Assembly: GCA_947561585.1 (NCBI GenBank)
Contig: CANNZV010001171.1
Span: 1-64,000, forward strand
Reading direction: 5' to 3'
DNA length: 64,000 bases
Source: Caprella mutica
Lineage: Eukaryota; Arthropoda; Malacostraca; Amphipoda; Caprellidae
Shown here: positions 10,973 to 21,842 of the stretch, piece after piece
How the letters are laid out: the number at the start of each line of letters is the position of its first letter
Numbering within the stretch: the first letter of the stretch is position 1
Program-made: the position numbers and the translations under genes
The notes under the pieces: generated by a model
The model's input: the letters and a program-made list of their open reading frames with translations, nothing else
Databases searched by the model: none
Told to the model about the DNA's origin: nothing

Positions 10973-11854
10973 GGTAACTAAAATTGCTCGAAAACAATTG
11001 CTCGAAAGAATAATTTATCGAAAAAAAATTCTCGAAACACAATTGCTCGAACGAACAATAAATCGAATGAACAATTGCTCGAATGATCAATTGGTGGAAT
11101 GATCAGTCGTTCAGATAATATAAAATAAATGAAATCAGTTATTATTAATTACTAATTAGAAACAAGGACAATCAGGTGCAGCTAATGGAAGAGGTTCCAC
11201 TTCATCATTATTAACTGACTTCCGGCAACATTTATGTATTTAACAATTGCTCAAATAATCAGATGTTGAATAGACAATTGCTTAATGTAAAAGAATAGGA
11301 AAAAACTAGATAAGGGCTACCGAAAAATAAAAATTTAATAAAAAAAAGTCGCACGAATACCAGAGGTCATGCTAAATGTGTCGGAAACAACCACTCGCTC
11401 CCTTCTGAGATCGGCAGTTCCCATAGCCCGAGTTGCTACAACCTATTTATCTTAACCTAGCCCCAATAACATCTCGTCCGAGCCCAGTGAAGCTATAGGC
11501 TGACAAATAAACGAAGATTGCATTACCGAAAATTGTTACAGTATTCCTGTTCAGTAAAAATAGGAAAACCAGGAAGATTATAATTTTAAAAACATTAGGT
11601 ACTATGATTGATAGTAAATAGCGATGAAATATATGAAATACAGTTATTATAAATTACTAATTAGAAACCAGGACAGTTAGGTGCAGCTAATTGAAGTGAT
11701 TCAATTTGATGATTAACTGACTTTTATTTATTTGGGCACTGTGAGCAATTTGATCATTCGAGTAATTGCTTTTCGAGCAATTGTTCATTCGAGCAATTGT
11801 TTTCGAGCGATTGTCTTTCGAGCGATTGTCTTTCGAGCAATTTAGCTAGAACCT
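10973..11854. mobile_element. TIR-subrepeat element, ATTGCTCGAA type, exact 8-bp target duplication
   Basis: The element begins GGTAACTAAAATTGCTCG and ends CGAGCAATTTAGCTAGAACCT. The flanking octamer TAACTAAG is present exactly on both sides (10965-10972 and 11855-11862). Both arms are runs of a 12-14 bp motif, AATTGCTCGAAA or AATTGCTCGAATG, in opposite orientation (left about 10,981-11,110, right about 11,745-11,842). The interior has two direct copies of a segment of about 90 bp (about 11,131-11,225 and 11,640-11,728, containing AATTACTAATTAGAAAC and AGGTGCAGCTAAT). There is no transposase frame, so it is non-autonomous. The ends match those of the elements at 20,060 and 23,903. Confidence 0.85.
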
Positions 11855-11862
11855 TAACTAAG

Positions 11863-12785
11863 ATAAGTAAGATAACCAAGATTCAAATATGATAGTCAAG
11901 ATCATAATAATTAAAATTAGAATTATGATAATCAGGATGTGATTCTATATATCTTGATACAGAATCTGAAATATGCATAACCGATGACAAAAGTGGATTC
12001 TCTTTACCTGTTTTTTTAATTTAACTTCAAAGGTGAATAACATTCATTTCAAAGAATATTCATACGAGTTCTTAAGTAGTAAATATTGTATCACATTTTG
12101 CTTCCGTATTGTAAAGCTTAAACAAAGTTTAGATCATTAATTATATTCAGTACAGAATGCTACAGAATTCTTATAAGTTTTCAAATCTATTAATTGGCGA
12201 ATGAATTACAAACATCTCGACTAGTTAAAATAATTATCGTAATTAAAAAACGAGAGGGCCTATTTTTCACAGCATACTGAATGGTGGCTGTAATGCCTGT
12301 AATTAAATACGAGTCTCACACTTGGTTGAAGTGATCTAATGTAATTAAGGCGTAATTACTTACTCATTAGGTCTTAATAACAGTCTTCAAGCAGCTCTCA
12401 CATTGATCGAAAACACCTACAGTGGATCACAACACTCTGTGTGATCAGTGTGTGCTATTGGAATTGCAATATATAAATGGTTAAAATAAAATAATAATTT
12501 GCTTTTTGAAAAAATTTTGTTGATAGCCGATATAATTTTGAAATTAAATACACTAAATTTTTTTGAATAATTTGAATATATTATTATTTAAATATTATTT
12601 AATTAATGTTCCATCACACAGTAGGTACATAAATTAATCCGTTTGTTGATCATAAACGCTATAAATGTTGTTAGTTGTTTCAATCTATTGTTTCATTTTA
12701 AAATGAGTAATACCGTCATATTATTGAATGATGTTAAAGTTCATCTAAACGATTTAAAATTTTGGTATGAACATATATTAAAATT
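11863..12785. other. AT-rich spacer, nothing recognised
   Basis: Apart from decayed GATAATCA-like motifs in the first 80 bp, no frame, RNA gene or repeat is visible. Confidence 0.45.
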
Positions 12786-13025
12786 AAAATTATCTTATAT
12801 GAAGATATGAAATTATATATTATATATGGAATAAAATACCTCAATATCATAATTCCTATAAATATATAAGGAGGCACATTGTAAATATAATACCTAAATA
12901 TATTATTTCATATAAAGATATTAGGCTGCACATTATAATTAACATCTCAATATCATATCTCATATTACGATATGATGCTGCATAGTGTAACTAATCAATA
13001 CCTCGATATCATATCCTGTATATTG
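12786..13025. repeat. Degenerate tandem repeat of about 54 bp
   Basis: About four diverged copies of a unit containing ATACCTCAATATCATAT and GAGGCTGCACATTGTAA (copies near 12,839, 12,890, 12,945 and 13,000). An old array compared with the clean minisatellites elsewhere. Confidence 0.65.
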
Positions 13026-13341
13026 TATATAACCGTCTAACTAAATTGTGCGATGCTCTACTGCCCAATTTGTGAGCTGTAATTAGTTGAGCATTTTTAA
13101 CTGCCCAGACAGTGTATTATATCCTCTGAAGAAGAGGCTAAATTGAGCAGGCAAATGGACCTAATAAATTCAAGATTATTTTCTTAAAGGGCTTTTCAGT
13201 CATTTGTTATAGCGAATATTTAAACTGTTTATAAAAATCAGTAAAGTTTTAACGACACCCAATCTATTTCACAATGTTCATCCGAATGATGAGGTATGAA
13301 CGGAATAAAAGGCTGTAAAAGCATGGTACTATGAAGAAGGA

Positions 13342-13650
13342 ATGTCTACAAACTGCATAATGCAGTATTGGAGCAATGCTGTAGTAATATTGGAAAACAC
13401 GGAACAAATACTTTCATCGCCAACAGAATGTAATAAATTCTACATGCTGAAAAGTTATATGAAGATTAAATTCTTCTTCTTAAATCTTCCATATTCCAAA
13501 CAGTTTGTGGCGCAATATATTCTAATCTTTAATTCGAGTGTAAGCAAAAGAAGTAATCGTCTCTCCTTCTTCCATCATATATTCCGAACACTGGTGAATA
13601 GTTTCGAATTATTCAAATTGGCTGAGGAACTTCAAACATTTCCGTGAGAG
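13342..13650 (+). CDS. Unrecognised 101-codon ORF, possible receptor-gene relic
   Basis: Open frame of 101 codons rich in F, L, N and K, ending FELFKLAEELQTFP. It has a hydrophobic stretch around residues 42-66 but no clear membrane-protein signature. It lies about 120 bp upstream of a second, more hydrophobic frame on the same strand (13,767). The two could be parts of one decayed insect chemoreceptor-like gene, but this rests only on hydropathy and spacing. No splice sites or conserved motif were confirmed. Confidence 0.2.
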
Positions 13651-13766
13651 GTTTTTCAATGATGTGGCGTAGAGATGCATGATTAAAAAGTTCCATTCAC
13701 CAGGCAGCTTCTCGATCCAGTTCATGAAACGCAAAACTTTAAATTTATTCAGAATATAGGCGTCAT

Positions 13767-14084
13767 ATGATCCACTTAGGATATAAATTGTTGAGGATGG
13801 TGTTTGGAAAGAGAGAACTCAATATATGTAGGAATAAAGATTGGAGGATACTTGATATCGTCTGCCACTTACAGTTGATGAGTGGTGTAATTTTAGATAT
13901 TTTTGCGTTGATTTTCGTTTCAATATTATTCTATCTTTGGCTTGTTATTAAAATCCCCGAATTCATCAATTTATCGATGTTTATTTATATATTTCAATTA
14001 ATCAATACCCTGATTGAATTACAATCGCAACTGATTACTCTGTATCGAATTGAGCCTAGAATAAACCAAAATGGTTTCTAAGGC
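13767..14084 (+). CDS. Unrecognised 104-codon hydrophobic ORF
   Basis: A 104-codon frame with two likely membrane segments: about residues 41-65 (VILDIFALIFVSILFYLWLV) and about 70-90. A polar N-terminal part (GKRELNICRNKDWRILDIVC) precedes them. The order, a charged stretch, then a W-x-x-L-x-x-V-C segment, then long hydrophobic helices, resembles the C-terminal half of arthropod gustatory or odorant receptors. The diagnostic TYxxxxxQF motif of gustatory receptors is absent, so I do not assign it. It may be a pseudogene or a chance frame. Confidence 0.22.
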
Positions 14085-14982
14085 AACCTGTATTAGTCTG
14101 AACCTGTACATAATATATTTAAATATAAAATCTATAGACATATCAAATACCGGTGGGTGGAAAGCTTAAAAAGTGGCACCTCTCGGTATCTTTCAAAGGT
14201 ACACGAATAGTCCGCTAGAAAAAATAAAATGCTATGAAGTTAGATAACTTGAATATAGTGAATGGAAACCAATAAAGAATCTGAGAGTGGACTAGGTACC
14301 AGAGCACCTACATTTCTAAAAAAATATAAATATCGGAATCAAAAGTTAAGCATAGATTAAATTTTTAAACCTGATCTTAAAAGTAGATAAGCAATATTAT
14401 TTAAATCTAGAGGTATGCATGCTAATCCATGTTTTTATTTAAAAAAAAGAGATATCGATTTTCTATATTTAATAATGAATTTTCATCAGAACTAATATTT
14501 TAGGAATGAGAATTATCCTGACTAATTTTATATGTCATCTTAACAGAAACAAAATTCAAATGCAAGCATTTTTAAAAAGATAGATAGCTGAAATAGAAAG
14601 ACGGTATCCAACATACAACCATTGGTCATAAAATTCATTGTCAGGTCCAGGTTTTCCACCTTTCTCCTGATGATGAATAGAAATGTTTCTATTCGAAAGC
14701 TTGAAACCTGATAAAACCTTCAACGTTGAGTTTAAATAACCTCATAATAATAAGGATTTATAAGCATATGCCAAAGTTCTATATAGTGCAATATCTTCAA
14801 GTTTCAGCATCTTACATGATTTAAATTTTAAAGTAAAGCTTTAAAAGTAAAGTTCATTAAAGCTCAACTTATTAATATGGCGAAAAAAAATCAAGTGGTG
14901 AGTCAGTGGCCAAAATAATATCGCGTCTTGCTGGACGCTAAAATCCTTATTTTGGGTCACGTGACTGGCAATCTAGCGTCAG
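14085..14982. other. AT-rich spacer, nothing recognised
   Basis: No recognised feature. The last 60 bp before the array (TGCTGGACGCTAAAATCC... GGTCACGTGACTGG) is less AT-rich than average and contains the palindrome GTCACGTGAC near 14,957. Confidence 0.45.
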
Positions 14983-16530
14983 TTTAATGGAGAAATGATA
15001 TAACTGAAACAAAATTTAATGGAGAAATGATATAACTGAAACAAAATTTAATGGAGAAATGATATAACTGAAACAAAATTTAATGGAGAAATGAAATAAC
15101 TGAAACAAAATTTAATGGAGAAATGATATAACTGAAACAAAATTTAATGGAGAAATGAAATAACTGAAACAAAATTTAATGGAGAAATGATAAAACTGAT
15201 CGAAACAAAATTTAATAGAGAAATGATATAACTGAAACAAAATTTAATGGAGAAATGAAATAACTGAAACAAAATTTAATGGAGAAATGATACAACTGAA
15301 ACAAAATTTAATGGAGAAATGATACAACTGAAACAAAATTTAATGGAGAAATGATATAACTGAAACAAAATTTAATGGAGAAATGGCATAACTGAAACAA
15401 AATTTAATGGAGAAATGATATAACTGAAACAAAATTTAATGGAGAAATGATATAACTGAAACAAAATTTAATGGAGAAATGATATAACTGAAACAAAATT
15501 TAATGGAGAAATGAAATAACTGAAACAAAATTTAATGGAGAAATGATATAACTGAAACAAAATTTAATGGAGAAATGAAATAACTGAAACAAAATTTAAT
15601 GGAGAAATGATATAACTGATCGAAACAAAATTTAATAGAGAAATGATATAACTGAAACAAAATTTAATGGAGAAATGATATAACTGAAACAAAATTTAAT
15701 GGAGAAATGAAATAACTGAAACAAAATTTAATGGAGAAATGATACAACTGAAACAAAATTTAATGGAGAAATGATATAACTGAAACAAAATTTAATGGAG
15801 AAATGGCATAACTGAAACAAAATTTAATGGAGAAATGATATAACTGATCGAAACAAAATTTAATGGAGAAATGATATAACTGAAACAAAATTTAATGGAG
15901 AAATGAAATAACTGAAACAACATTTAATGGAGAAATGATATAGCTGAAACAAAATTTAATTGAGAAATGATATAACTGAAACAAAATTTAATGGAGAAAT
16001 GAAATAACTGAAACAAAATTTAATTGAGAAATGAAATAACTGAAACAAAATTTAATGGAGAAATGATATAACTGAAACAAAATTTAATGGAGAAATGATA
16101 TAACTGAAACAAAATTTAATGGAGAAATGGCATAACTGAAACAAAATTTAATGGAGAAATGATATAACTGAAACAAAATTTAATGGAGAAATGATATAAC
16201 TGAAACAAAATTTAATGGAGAAATGAAATAACTGAAACAAAATTTAATGGAGAAATGAAATAACTGAAACAAAATTCAATTGAGAAATGAAATAACTGAA
16301 ACAAAATTTAATGGAGAAATGATATAACTGAAACAAAATTTAATTGAGAAATGATAGAACTGAAACAAAATTTAATGGAGAAATGAAATAACTGAAACAA
16401 AATTTAATTGAGAAATGAAATAACTGAAACAAAATTTAATGGAGAAATGATATAAGTGAAACAAAATTTAATGGAGAAAAGATATAACTGAAACAAAATT
16501 TAATGGAGAAATGATATAACTGAAACAAAA
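14983..16530. repeat. 32-bp minisatellite
   Basis: About 48 tandem copies of a 32-bp unit reading TTTAATGGAGAAATGATA then TAACTGAAACAAAA. Variants (GAAATAACTG, GATACAACTG, GGCATAACTG, CTGATCGAAAC) recur in the same order in several places, for example around 15,180-15,410 and 15,600-15,840, so multi-unit blocks have been duplicated. The right end abuts, within about 10 bp, the 3' end of the LINE pseudogene. Confidence 0.95.
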
Positions 16531-16540
16531 TAAGGTTTTA

Positions 16541-16866
16541 CACCGTCTTCCTTAGCGTCCTGCAATCGCTGCAACACTTCCTCTCTATAGAGTAGTTTAT
16601 CATAACTCTATGCGTAAAATATATGTATTAGTCTATTTAAGTCTGATAATCAGTCTCCCTGCTAGATATCAATGCCATACATCAAATATAGGTACATGAA
16701 TGCGTTCTACATTTTAACAAAATTGACGATTCCAATACTTTATTCAGTGTTTATTAGATGACGATTAGTTTTTGTACGCAATTACATAATTGTTTGAGTT
16801 TGATATTTAAGATTACAATATATATAGAATCCAAGGAATTTGACTTTAATGGTCGATAAAACAGAC
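16541..16866 (-). pseudogene. LINE reverse transcriptase pseudogene, segment 4 (C-terminal part)
   Basis: Read on the minus strand from 16,866 down. The segment encodes KVKFLGFYIYCNLKYQTQTI, matching the KxKFLGxxID...L block that follows the catalytic core in CR1/Jockey-type reverse transcriptases. It is followed after several stops and frame changes by a block ending LMYGIDI, then a stop, then QGD...LSDLNRL, matching the conserved HSHLxYGIxxWG...xLNRLFxLQK block. It continues the same protein as the segments at 19.7-22.0 kb, from which it is separated by the 2.85-kb element. The 32-bp array begins right after it. Clearly non-functional. Confidence 0.75.
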
Positions 16867-17780
16867 TACTCCCTGCCAGGACTATTCCTAGCCTGACTTT
16901 TTCTCGGCACGACTTTTTCCCGCCACGACTTTTCCCCGACAGGACTTTTACCCGCAGGATATTTTAAAATCTAAACTCTGAAAGATAATTTAAATATTGC
17001 TGTTATTTATTTAATTTTCAAAAACAAACAGTTTTGACAAAAAAATCCGATCCATGAAATTATATGCCAAAGTCTTTCGTTTCAAATAACAGACCTATTT
17101 TTGGATTTTTTTCTTCTTTTATATTATTTTCGCATGGGAATAGGTTACTAGTAGACTGGAAATGGGTCACCACCAACTCCTTGAACCGAACCCGTTTTGT
17201 ATTGGTTACTCTTCGAATCCTCGATAATTTAACTCATTGGAGAATTTTAGTGCAAATTCACGGCAATATATAAATTGTTCTGAAACCTAACTACGTGACG
17301 AGTCTTAATTTAAATTTTCTGCACTCTAACGTCTGTAGGTATTTTCATAATAATGGTTAAACCATTGTAAGTTTATTTAAAGGTATAATGATAAATAAAC
17401 ATATTAATTCTGGGATATATTAATTAATAAGTAAATAAAATGATTAGTGATCTGGAAAAGCATAGATTTCAACGAGTGGTTAATAAATAGCTATTTTTTA
17501 TAATAGCTGAAAAATGAAATAAAAAATACACGATACGTAACACTACAGAGTTGGAATAACTGAATAAATCGAAGTTGCTTATTTAGAGCATAGTAAATAA
17601 ATAGAAAGTGTACTAAGTACAATATTGGAACATCCGAAAATACTACATGACATCGATTAAAACGAGTGACGTCACACTAGTTATTTCCAAATAAAAATTT
17701 TGCTATTATTGAATTAAATGTGCATTTTCATGGAAATTAACTTAAATAAAATATGGTTTTTATCACGTTTTACACTCTAT

Positions 17781-18742
17781 TCGCCGTAGGAAAATTCGCC
17801 ATGAGGAATATTCGACGTGAAGAAGAAATTATAGATGACATAACTGTTCAAATACCAATAAGTATTTATAAAAAATATTGATAATTATAAAGTAAACCAA
17901 TTTGTTAAATAACTAATATTTATAATTGTAAATATTAATTGTAGGTGATTATGTAATATTGTTTATCTGATGAAACTATGATGCCAAAAATTTATGTTAA
18001 CTGTTCATATATGCAATTTATATTTTAATAAGTAATCGTATAATTTTGTGTCACGAGAGGTCGCTGTATAACATTTTGAGTGTTTTGATTCGTTGACTGA
18101 ATAGTCGAAGCTAATTTCTTTGTTAGAAAAATGTTCAGTAAAGATAAATAAGATTACTAGTGATATTCAGCTGTGTTTTGGCTAATCCTAGTCGGTTTGC
18201 ATCACTTCCTCTAAAATGTGTTAAGTGTTCCTGTGTGTTTAATATTGTGAATTTAAGATAAAGCTTTTCTAATTATTGTACTATTCCGAGTTATTGATGG
18301 TTTCATACCTACCTAATTATTGATTTTTTAAATTTATTTATTCGGTATTAAATTGTACGGTTTACCTCTTGAAATCTGAATTATTGTACATGTCACAAAT
18401 ATTTCAAGGTAGTACACTGATAAGAATGCTACATTTAAAATATCTCTCTTGAGAGTGTATGCATTCTCTCTAAACCAAAATTCCATTCATTTCTATTTTA
18501 GAAACCATAAAAATTCCGTTGCTGCGATTCTAACGTAATATGAGGAATAAATAGGAATATAATATGTTTAGTCATATATTATTATTTATATTATTTCCAT
18601 ATAGTTATTAACATACATAAAAAAAAAAAATTACTGTTACATTATTTTTAAATATTTCTCACGGCGAATCTTCCTAACGGCGAATTTTCCAATGTCGAAA
18701 ATTCCGGCGGCGAAAATTCCGACGGTGAATTCTCCGGTCACC
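17781..18742. mobile_element. Nested TIR-subrepeat element, GGCGAATTTTCC type
   Basis: The left arm (about 17,781-17,822: TTCGCCGTAGGAAAATTCGCC and related copies) is the inverted counterpart of the right arm (about 18,660-18,742), which has six copies of a motif like ACGGCGAATTTTCCn. The right end, CTCCGGTCACC, is the exact reverse of the GGTGACCGG start seen at 20,060 and 23,903, so this copy is in the opposite orientation. The left end has decayed and no target duplication was recovered. The AT-rich interior (about 0.8 kb) has no frame. It lies wholly inside the 16.87-19.72 kb element. Confidence 0.7.
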
Positions 18743-19351
18743 GTTACTAGGTACCACCTTACATTTTACAAGTTTGCAAATAAACCAACTTATAAGTGCC
18801 AGCCTGGTATTAGATATATAAAAATTATATAGGTACTTGAAGCTAACGAAACATATTGTTTATTGACATATTCTATCTATTTACTTGTCGCACCTATATA
18901 ATTCTCATTTTGGCATTACTTCATCTGATTTTGTGTGACGCCATTTGTGTACATAGTTTCTGAAGACCGGAATCAAGTTCACCGTTAATGAGTTTGCAAC
19001 TTAGTATACATTTCTATCTATTTACTATGATAAAGAGTATCTTGCAACATTTTTCAATAATGTTTGTACTTTGTAGCGTCTCTTAATTTTATGCGAAAAT
19101 ACGAAGGCACAGTCTTAAGGCTAATTGAACTGGTATAATTTAAGAGGATTCGTTACACAAGTGATATTTAGGAAACAAGCGACTCGAATTATATGATTTT
19201 TCTGGTCAGTTCATAGCTTTTATCATATAAAGGTACTGTACAAATTTTTTACCAATAATTGATAGGAATAGTGTTATTATATTGAATGAATTCGGTTTTT
19301 CAAACTCAAACTCCACACTCAGTCTTCTAAGGGCTAAAATAGAACGACTAA

Positions 19352-19535
19352 AGGTTGCTTCACACATCACCTATATCCGTCCGGCACGTCACCGGTCCGT
19401 CTCCGTCACTCTCCTCTGAGTGATTCGGTGTCAGTGAAAGAATATATCGTTAAATTAATTTCAACGGACACATTCACACAGTACCGGCTCTTCGCAGTGA
19501 TAAAAAATCACTGACCGGTGACGTCCAAGCAACCT
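19352..19535. mobile_element. PIF/Harbinger-like MITE with TAA target duplication
   Basis: 184 bp with inverted ends AGGTTGCTTCACACATCACC and its partner ending GTCCAAGCAACCT. TAA lies on both sides (19349-19351 and 19536-19538), the 3-bp TWA duplication typical of PIF/Harbinger elements. Second-order inverted blocks (ACGTCACCGGTC near 19,385 and GACCGGTGACGT near 19,513) make the whole unit fold back. It is GC-richer than the surroundings, has no coding capacity, and sits inside the right half of the 2.85-kb element. Confidence 0.75.
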
Positions 19536-19717
19536 TAATATGGGCACATGCGAGAATCAAATTCTGTTAATAAAATGTGTCTTCCATTGATAATTTTTTT
19601 GTTTTATCAAAATAATATTTTAATAACCTAAAATACTGATATTTCATTTTGCGGGGAAAATTCTGTGGGGAAAATTCCTGGCGGGGAAAGTCCGGCAGGG
19701 AAAAGTCCTAGTGCCCT

Positions 19718-20059
19718 TTTCTATATAGGTTTAGGAGAACACCATAAATAGTGAGTTTTAACTTCATTTAATGTTTGCTTATTTGAACTGGTTCATACCC
19801 AATAACTTTATGTACTAAATAAACACATTGTACGTACAACCATCAGTAAATAATACCAATTAGAATAAGTTTGAAGAGGAGGCGATATCATTAATTTAAA
19901 GCAAAAACAAAAGTGAACCAATCACCAATTCCTGAGGTAACACGTAATAATCAATATTACTTCTCTCCGACTTGTGAGCACCTACTTGTACATACTGAGA
20001 TCTATCAGATAGACACGACTTCAAAAGATCACGATAAATGCCTCTTATACAATAATGAT
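19718..20059 (-). pseudogene. LINE reverse transcriptase pseudogene, segment 3 (motifs B to C)
   Basis: Minus strand from 20,059 down. It encodes YCIRGIYRDLLKSCLSDRSQ, then YVLPQELVIGSLLFLL, a stop, INDIASSSNL and LFTDGCTYN. These align with the conserved LKSYLSxRxQYV, the GVPQGSxLGPLLFLLYIND block (motif B) and the FADD catalytic box (motif C) of CR1/Jockey reverse transcriptases. Here FADD has become FTDG, so the active site is lost. A further block, NSLFMVFS, matches the KTxxMVFS region. It contains several stops and frame changes. At 20,052-20,059 it is interrupted by the 255-bp element. Confidence 0.85.
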
Positions 20060-20314
20060 GGTGACCGGTCCTTTTGCCGAAAACCATTTCGCCGAAAACA
20101 GTTTCACCGGAAGACACTTTCGCTGAACGATACTTCCGCCCAAAATTTTAAAAACACTATACAATATAAATGCCCCCCTCTCAAAGTTTGATAGTGAGTA
20201 TATGTATACTTTACTGTTTTTTACTGTATAAGATTATACTTTACTTACACTAGGTAAATAATTATCATTTTTTCGGCGAAAGTGTCATTCGGCAAATGGA
20301 CCAGGCTAGAACCC
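20060..20314. mobile_element. 255-bp TIR-subrepeat MITE, TTTGCCGAAAA type, 8-bp target duplication
   Basis: Begins GGTGACCGGTCCTTTTGCCG and ends CGGCAAATGGACCAGGCTAGAACCC. The octamer ATAATGAT is present exactly on both sides (20052-20059 and 20315-20322). The left arm has motif copies TTTGCCGAAAACCA, TTTCGCCGAAAACAG, TTTCACCGGAAGACA and TTTCGCTGAACGATA; the right arm has TTTTCGGCGAAAGTGTCATT. Removing the element and one octamer rejoins the minus-strand reverse transcriptase frame between KKMHHY and CIRGIY, which confirms both ends. No coding capacity. Confidence 0.9.
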
Positions 20315-20526
20315 ATAATGATGCATCTTCTTGAATAGTTCATCTTGTGAGACACAGTCAAAAGCGGGGCGAAAATCTAAGAATAGGTAGGAAACGTAGT
20401 TGTCTTTGTCTATAACTGTTCAAAAAGGCAATTCGAACATTATGGTAACTATAACATTTGAAGTATATTTTCCTGTTCTGAAAACGAACTGCACAACAGG
20501 AAGCATATTTGTCTATAAAGATATAG
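20315..20526 (-). pseudogene. LINE reverse transcriptase pseudogene, segment 2 (fingers to motif A)
   Basis: Minus strand from 20,526 down: YIFIDKYAS, then after a frame change QFVFRTGKYTSNVI, a stop after FELPF, and then YLFLDFRPAFDCVSQDELF followed by KKMHHY. These match the QFGFRxxxSTxxAI block and catalytic motif A (FLDFxKAFD) of CR1/Jockey reverse transcriptases. The motif A aspartates are kept, but the frameshift and the TGA make the copy dead. It is bounded on one side by the 255-bp MITE and on the other by the 1.3-kb element. Confidence 0.85.
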
Positions 20527-21842
20527 TGTGTCCGTAAAACTGCCAGGCGGAGAACTGCCAGTCACTTTCTGGCAGTTATATAACTTTAGTCAATAATAAA
20601 AATTGAATTTATAAAAGGCGTTTGGCCTTCGTTAAGGATTTTTTTTACTTAGTTTACAAAACAAAAATAATAGTTAATTTTAGACAAATTTATTAGTTTT
20701 TTTAATATAGCATTATTTAATATTACAAATTCAATTAGAAATCAAAAACTAAAACCTTTCTTAAAAAATATTAAGAGAAGAAACAAAGAAATAATTGTAT
20801 TGTGGACAGAGTACAACTACTTTGTTTACACAACGTGTCTATACATTATCAGATCATAACGGTCTTAGTGTCTAATTATTCCTTTTTTGCTTATAATTTT
20901 AGAATTGAACAAGACTTCAAGCTTAATATTCGCTTGTACTCATTATAAAACAACTTCCATCGATGTTTGTGAAATATTTAGAATTTGCAACACAACATCT
21001 ATGATTATTAAACTGCTATTACCTACCTAATTCTCTGACAATTTCACTCGATCGAATTGCATTGCATATTAATTATTAATACTTTTTGAAATTAAATGAA
21101 TATTATAAAAATGAATGTGTTGTGTAATTGGGATCTAGAATAAAATTGTATATATAATAATTATTGAACATACATACAAGTTGATTAAACATTCAATTAA
21201 ATTCATTGTATAATTTGATATCATATTATTGTGAGAATATCTAATTAGCTAGTAATCACAAATCAGTACACAGGGTTTTTAACATTTACTTCAGAACTAA
21301 AGGCTATATTGTAGAAGTCAATAAGAAATTAAAAACAAGAGACTATATACGTGATTTAACAAGTTTTTTAAAATGTGCGTGACTTAGCAAATACGTTATA
21401 AATGGTAATCATAATTTCTTTGTGTGTACTTCAGTTCGTTAACTGTGTGTTTACTAAGGTAGATTTGTTGAAATATTAATTTCCTTTGAATATTAAGTAA
21501 ACCAATATCTATATGGTTATTAGTGTAAAAATGAATGTTCAATTTACTCATTAAAGAAGGGCGAACGTTTTTTTATATAAATTCTTCAAATGTCATTATG
21601 GACCAAAGTCATTAAATTGCCAGTAAGTGACTGGCAGTTTTCAGCCTGGCAGTTTTATGCTTCCGTATTTCGCCAGTTTTCCGTATGACAGTTTTCCGCC
21701 TGGCAGTTTTATGCTTCAGAATTTCGCCAGTTTTCTGCATGACAGTTTTCCGCCTGGCAGTTTTATGCTTCGGAATTTCGCCAGTTTTCCGCATGACAGT
21801 TTTTTGCCTGGCAGTTTTTCGTCTGGCTGTTTTCCATGCACC
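20527..21842. mobile_element. 1.3-kb TIR-subrepeat element, CTGGCAGTTTT type, with expanded right arm
   Basis: The left arm (20,527-20,583: TGTGTCCGTAAAACTGCC, then GAACTGCCAGTCAC) pairs with the inverted 21,611-21,665 (AGTGACTGGCAGTTTTCAG...). Beyond this, the right arm continues as about three extra copies of a unit of about 60 bp containing CTGGCAGTTTTATGCTTC and AATTTCGCCAGTTTTCCGC, up to 21,842. The flanking octamers are AGATATAG (20519-20526) and AAATATAG (21843-21850), a 7/8 match. Deleting the element plus one octamer restores the minus-strand RT frame (KLYCY joined to IFIDKY). The 1-kb AT-rich interior has no transposase frame. Confidence 0.85.

Larger units (their letters stand above)
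16867..19717. mobile_element. Large TIR-subrepeat element (about 2.85 kb) carrying nested insertions
   Basis: The left arm (16,870-16,965) is a run of a motif such as CCTGCCAGGACTATT, GCACGACTTTTTCCCGCC and CGACTTTTCCCCGACAGG. The right arm (19,651-19,717) carries it inverted (GCGGGGAAAATTCTGTG, GGCGGGGAAAGTCCGGCAGG), ending AGTCCTAGTGCCCT, which resembles the CTAGAACCn end of the sister elements. The element separates two parts of one LINE pseudogene. It contains a second inverted-repeat element (17,781-18,742) and a PIF/Harbinger-like MITE (19,352-19,535). No clean target duplication is visible; the left end is uncertain by about 15 bp. A 69-codon frame at 17,064 is not recognised. Confidence 0.7.

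Noticed and set aside
16867..16882. Target duplication for the 2.85-kb element
   Set aside because: I tried TTTCTATA on the right against several octamers on the left; the best match was 4 of 8, no better than chance.
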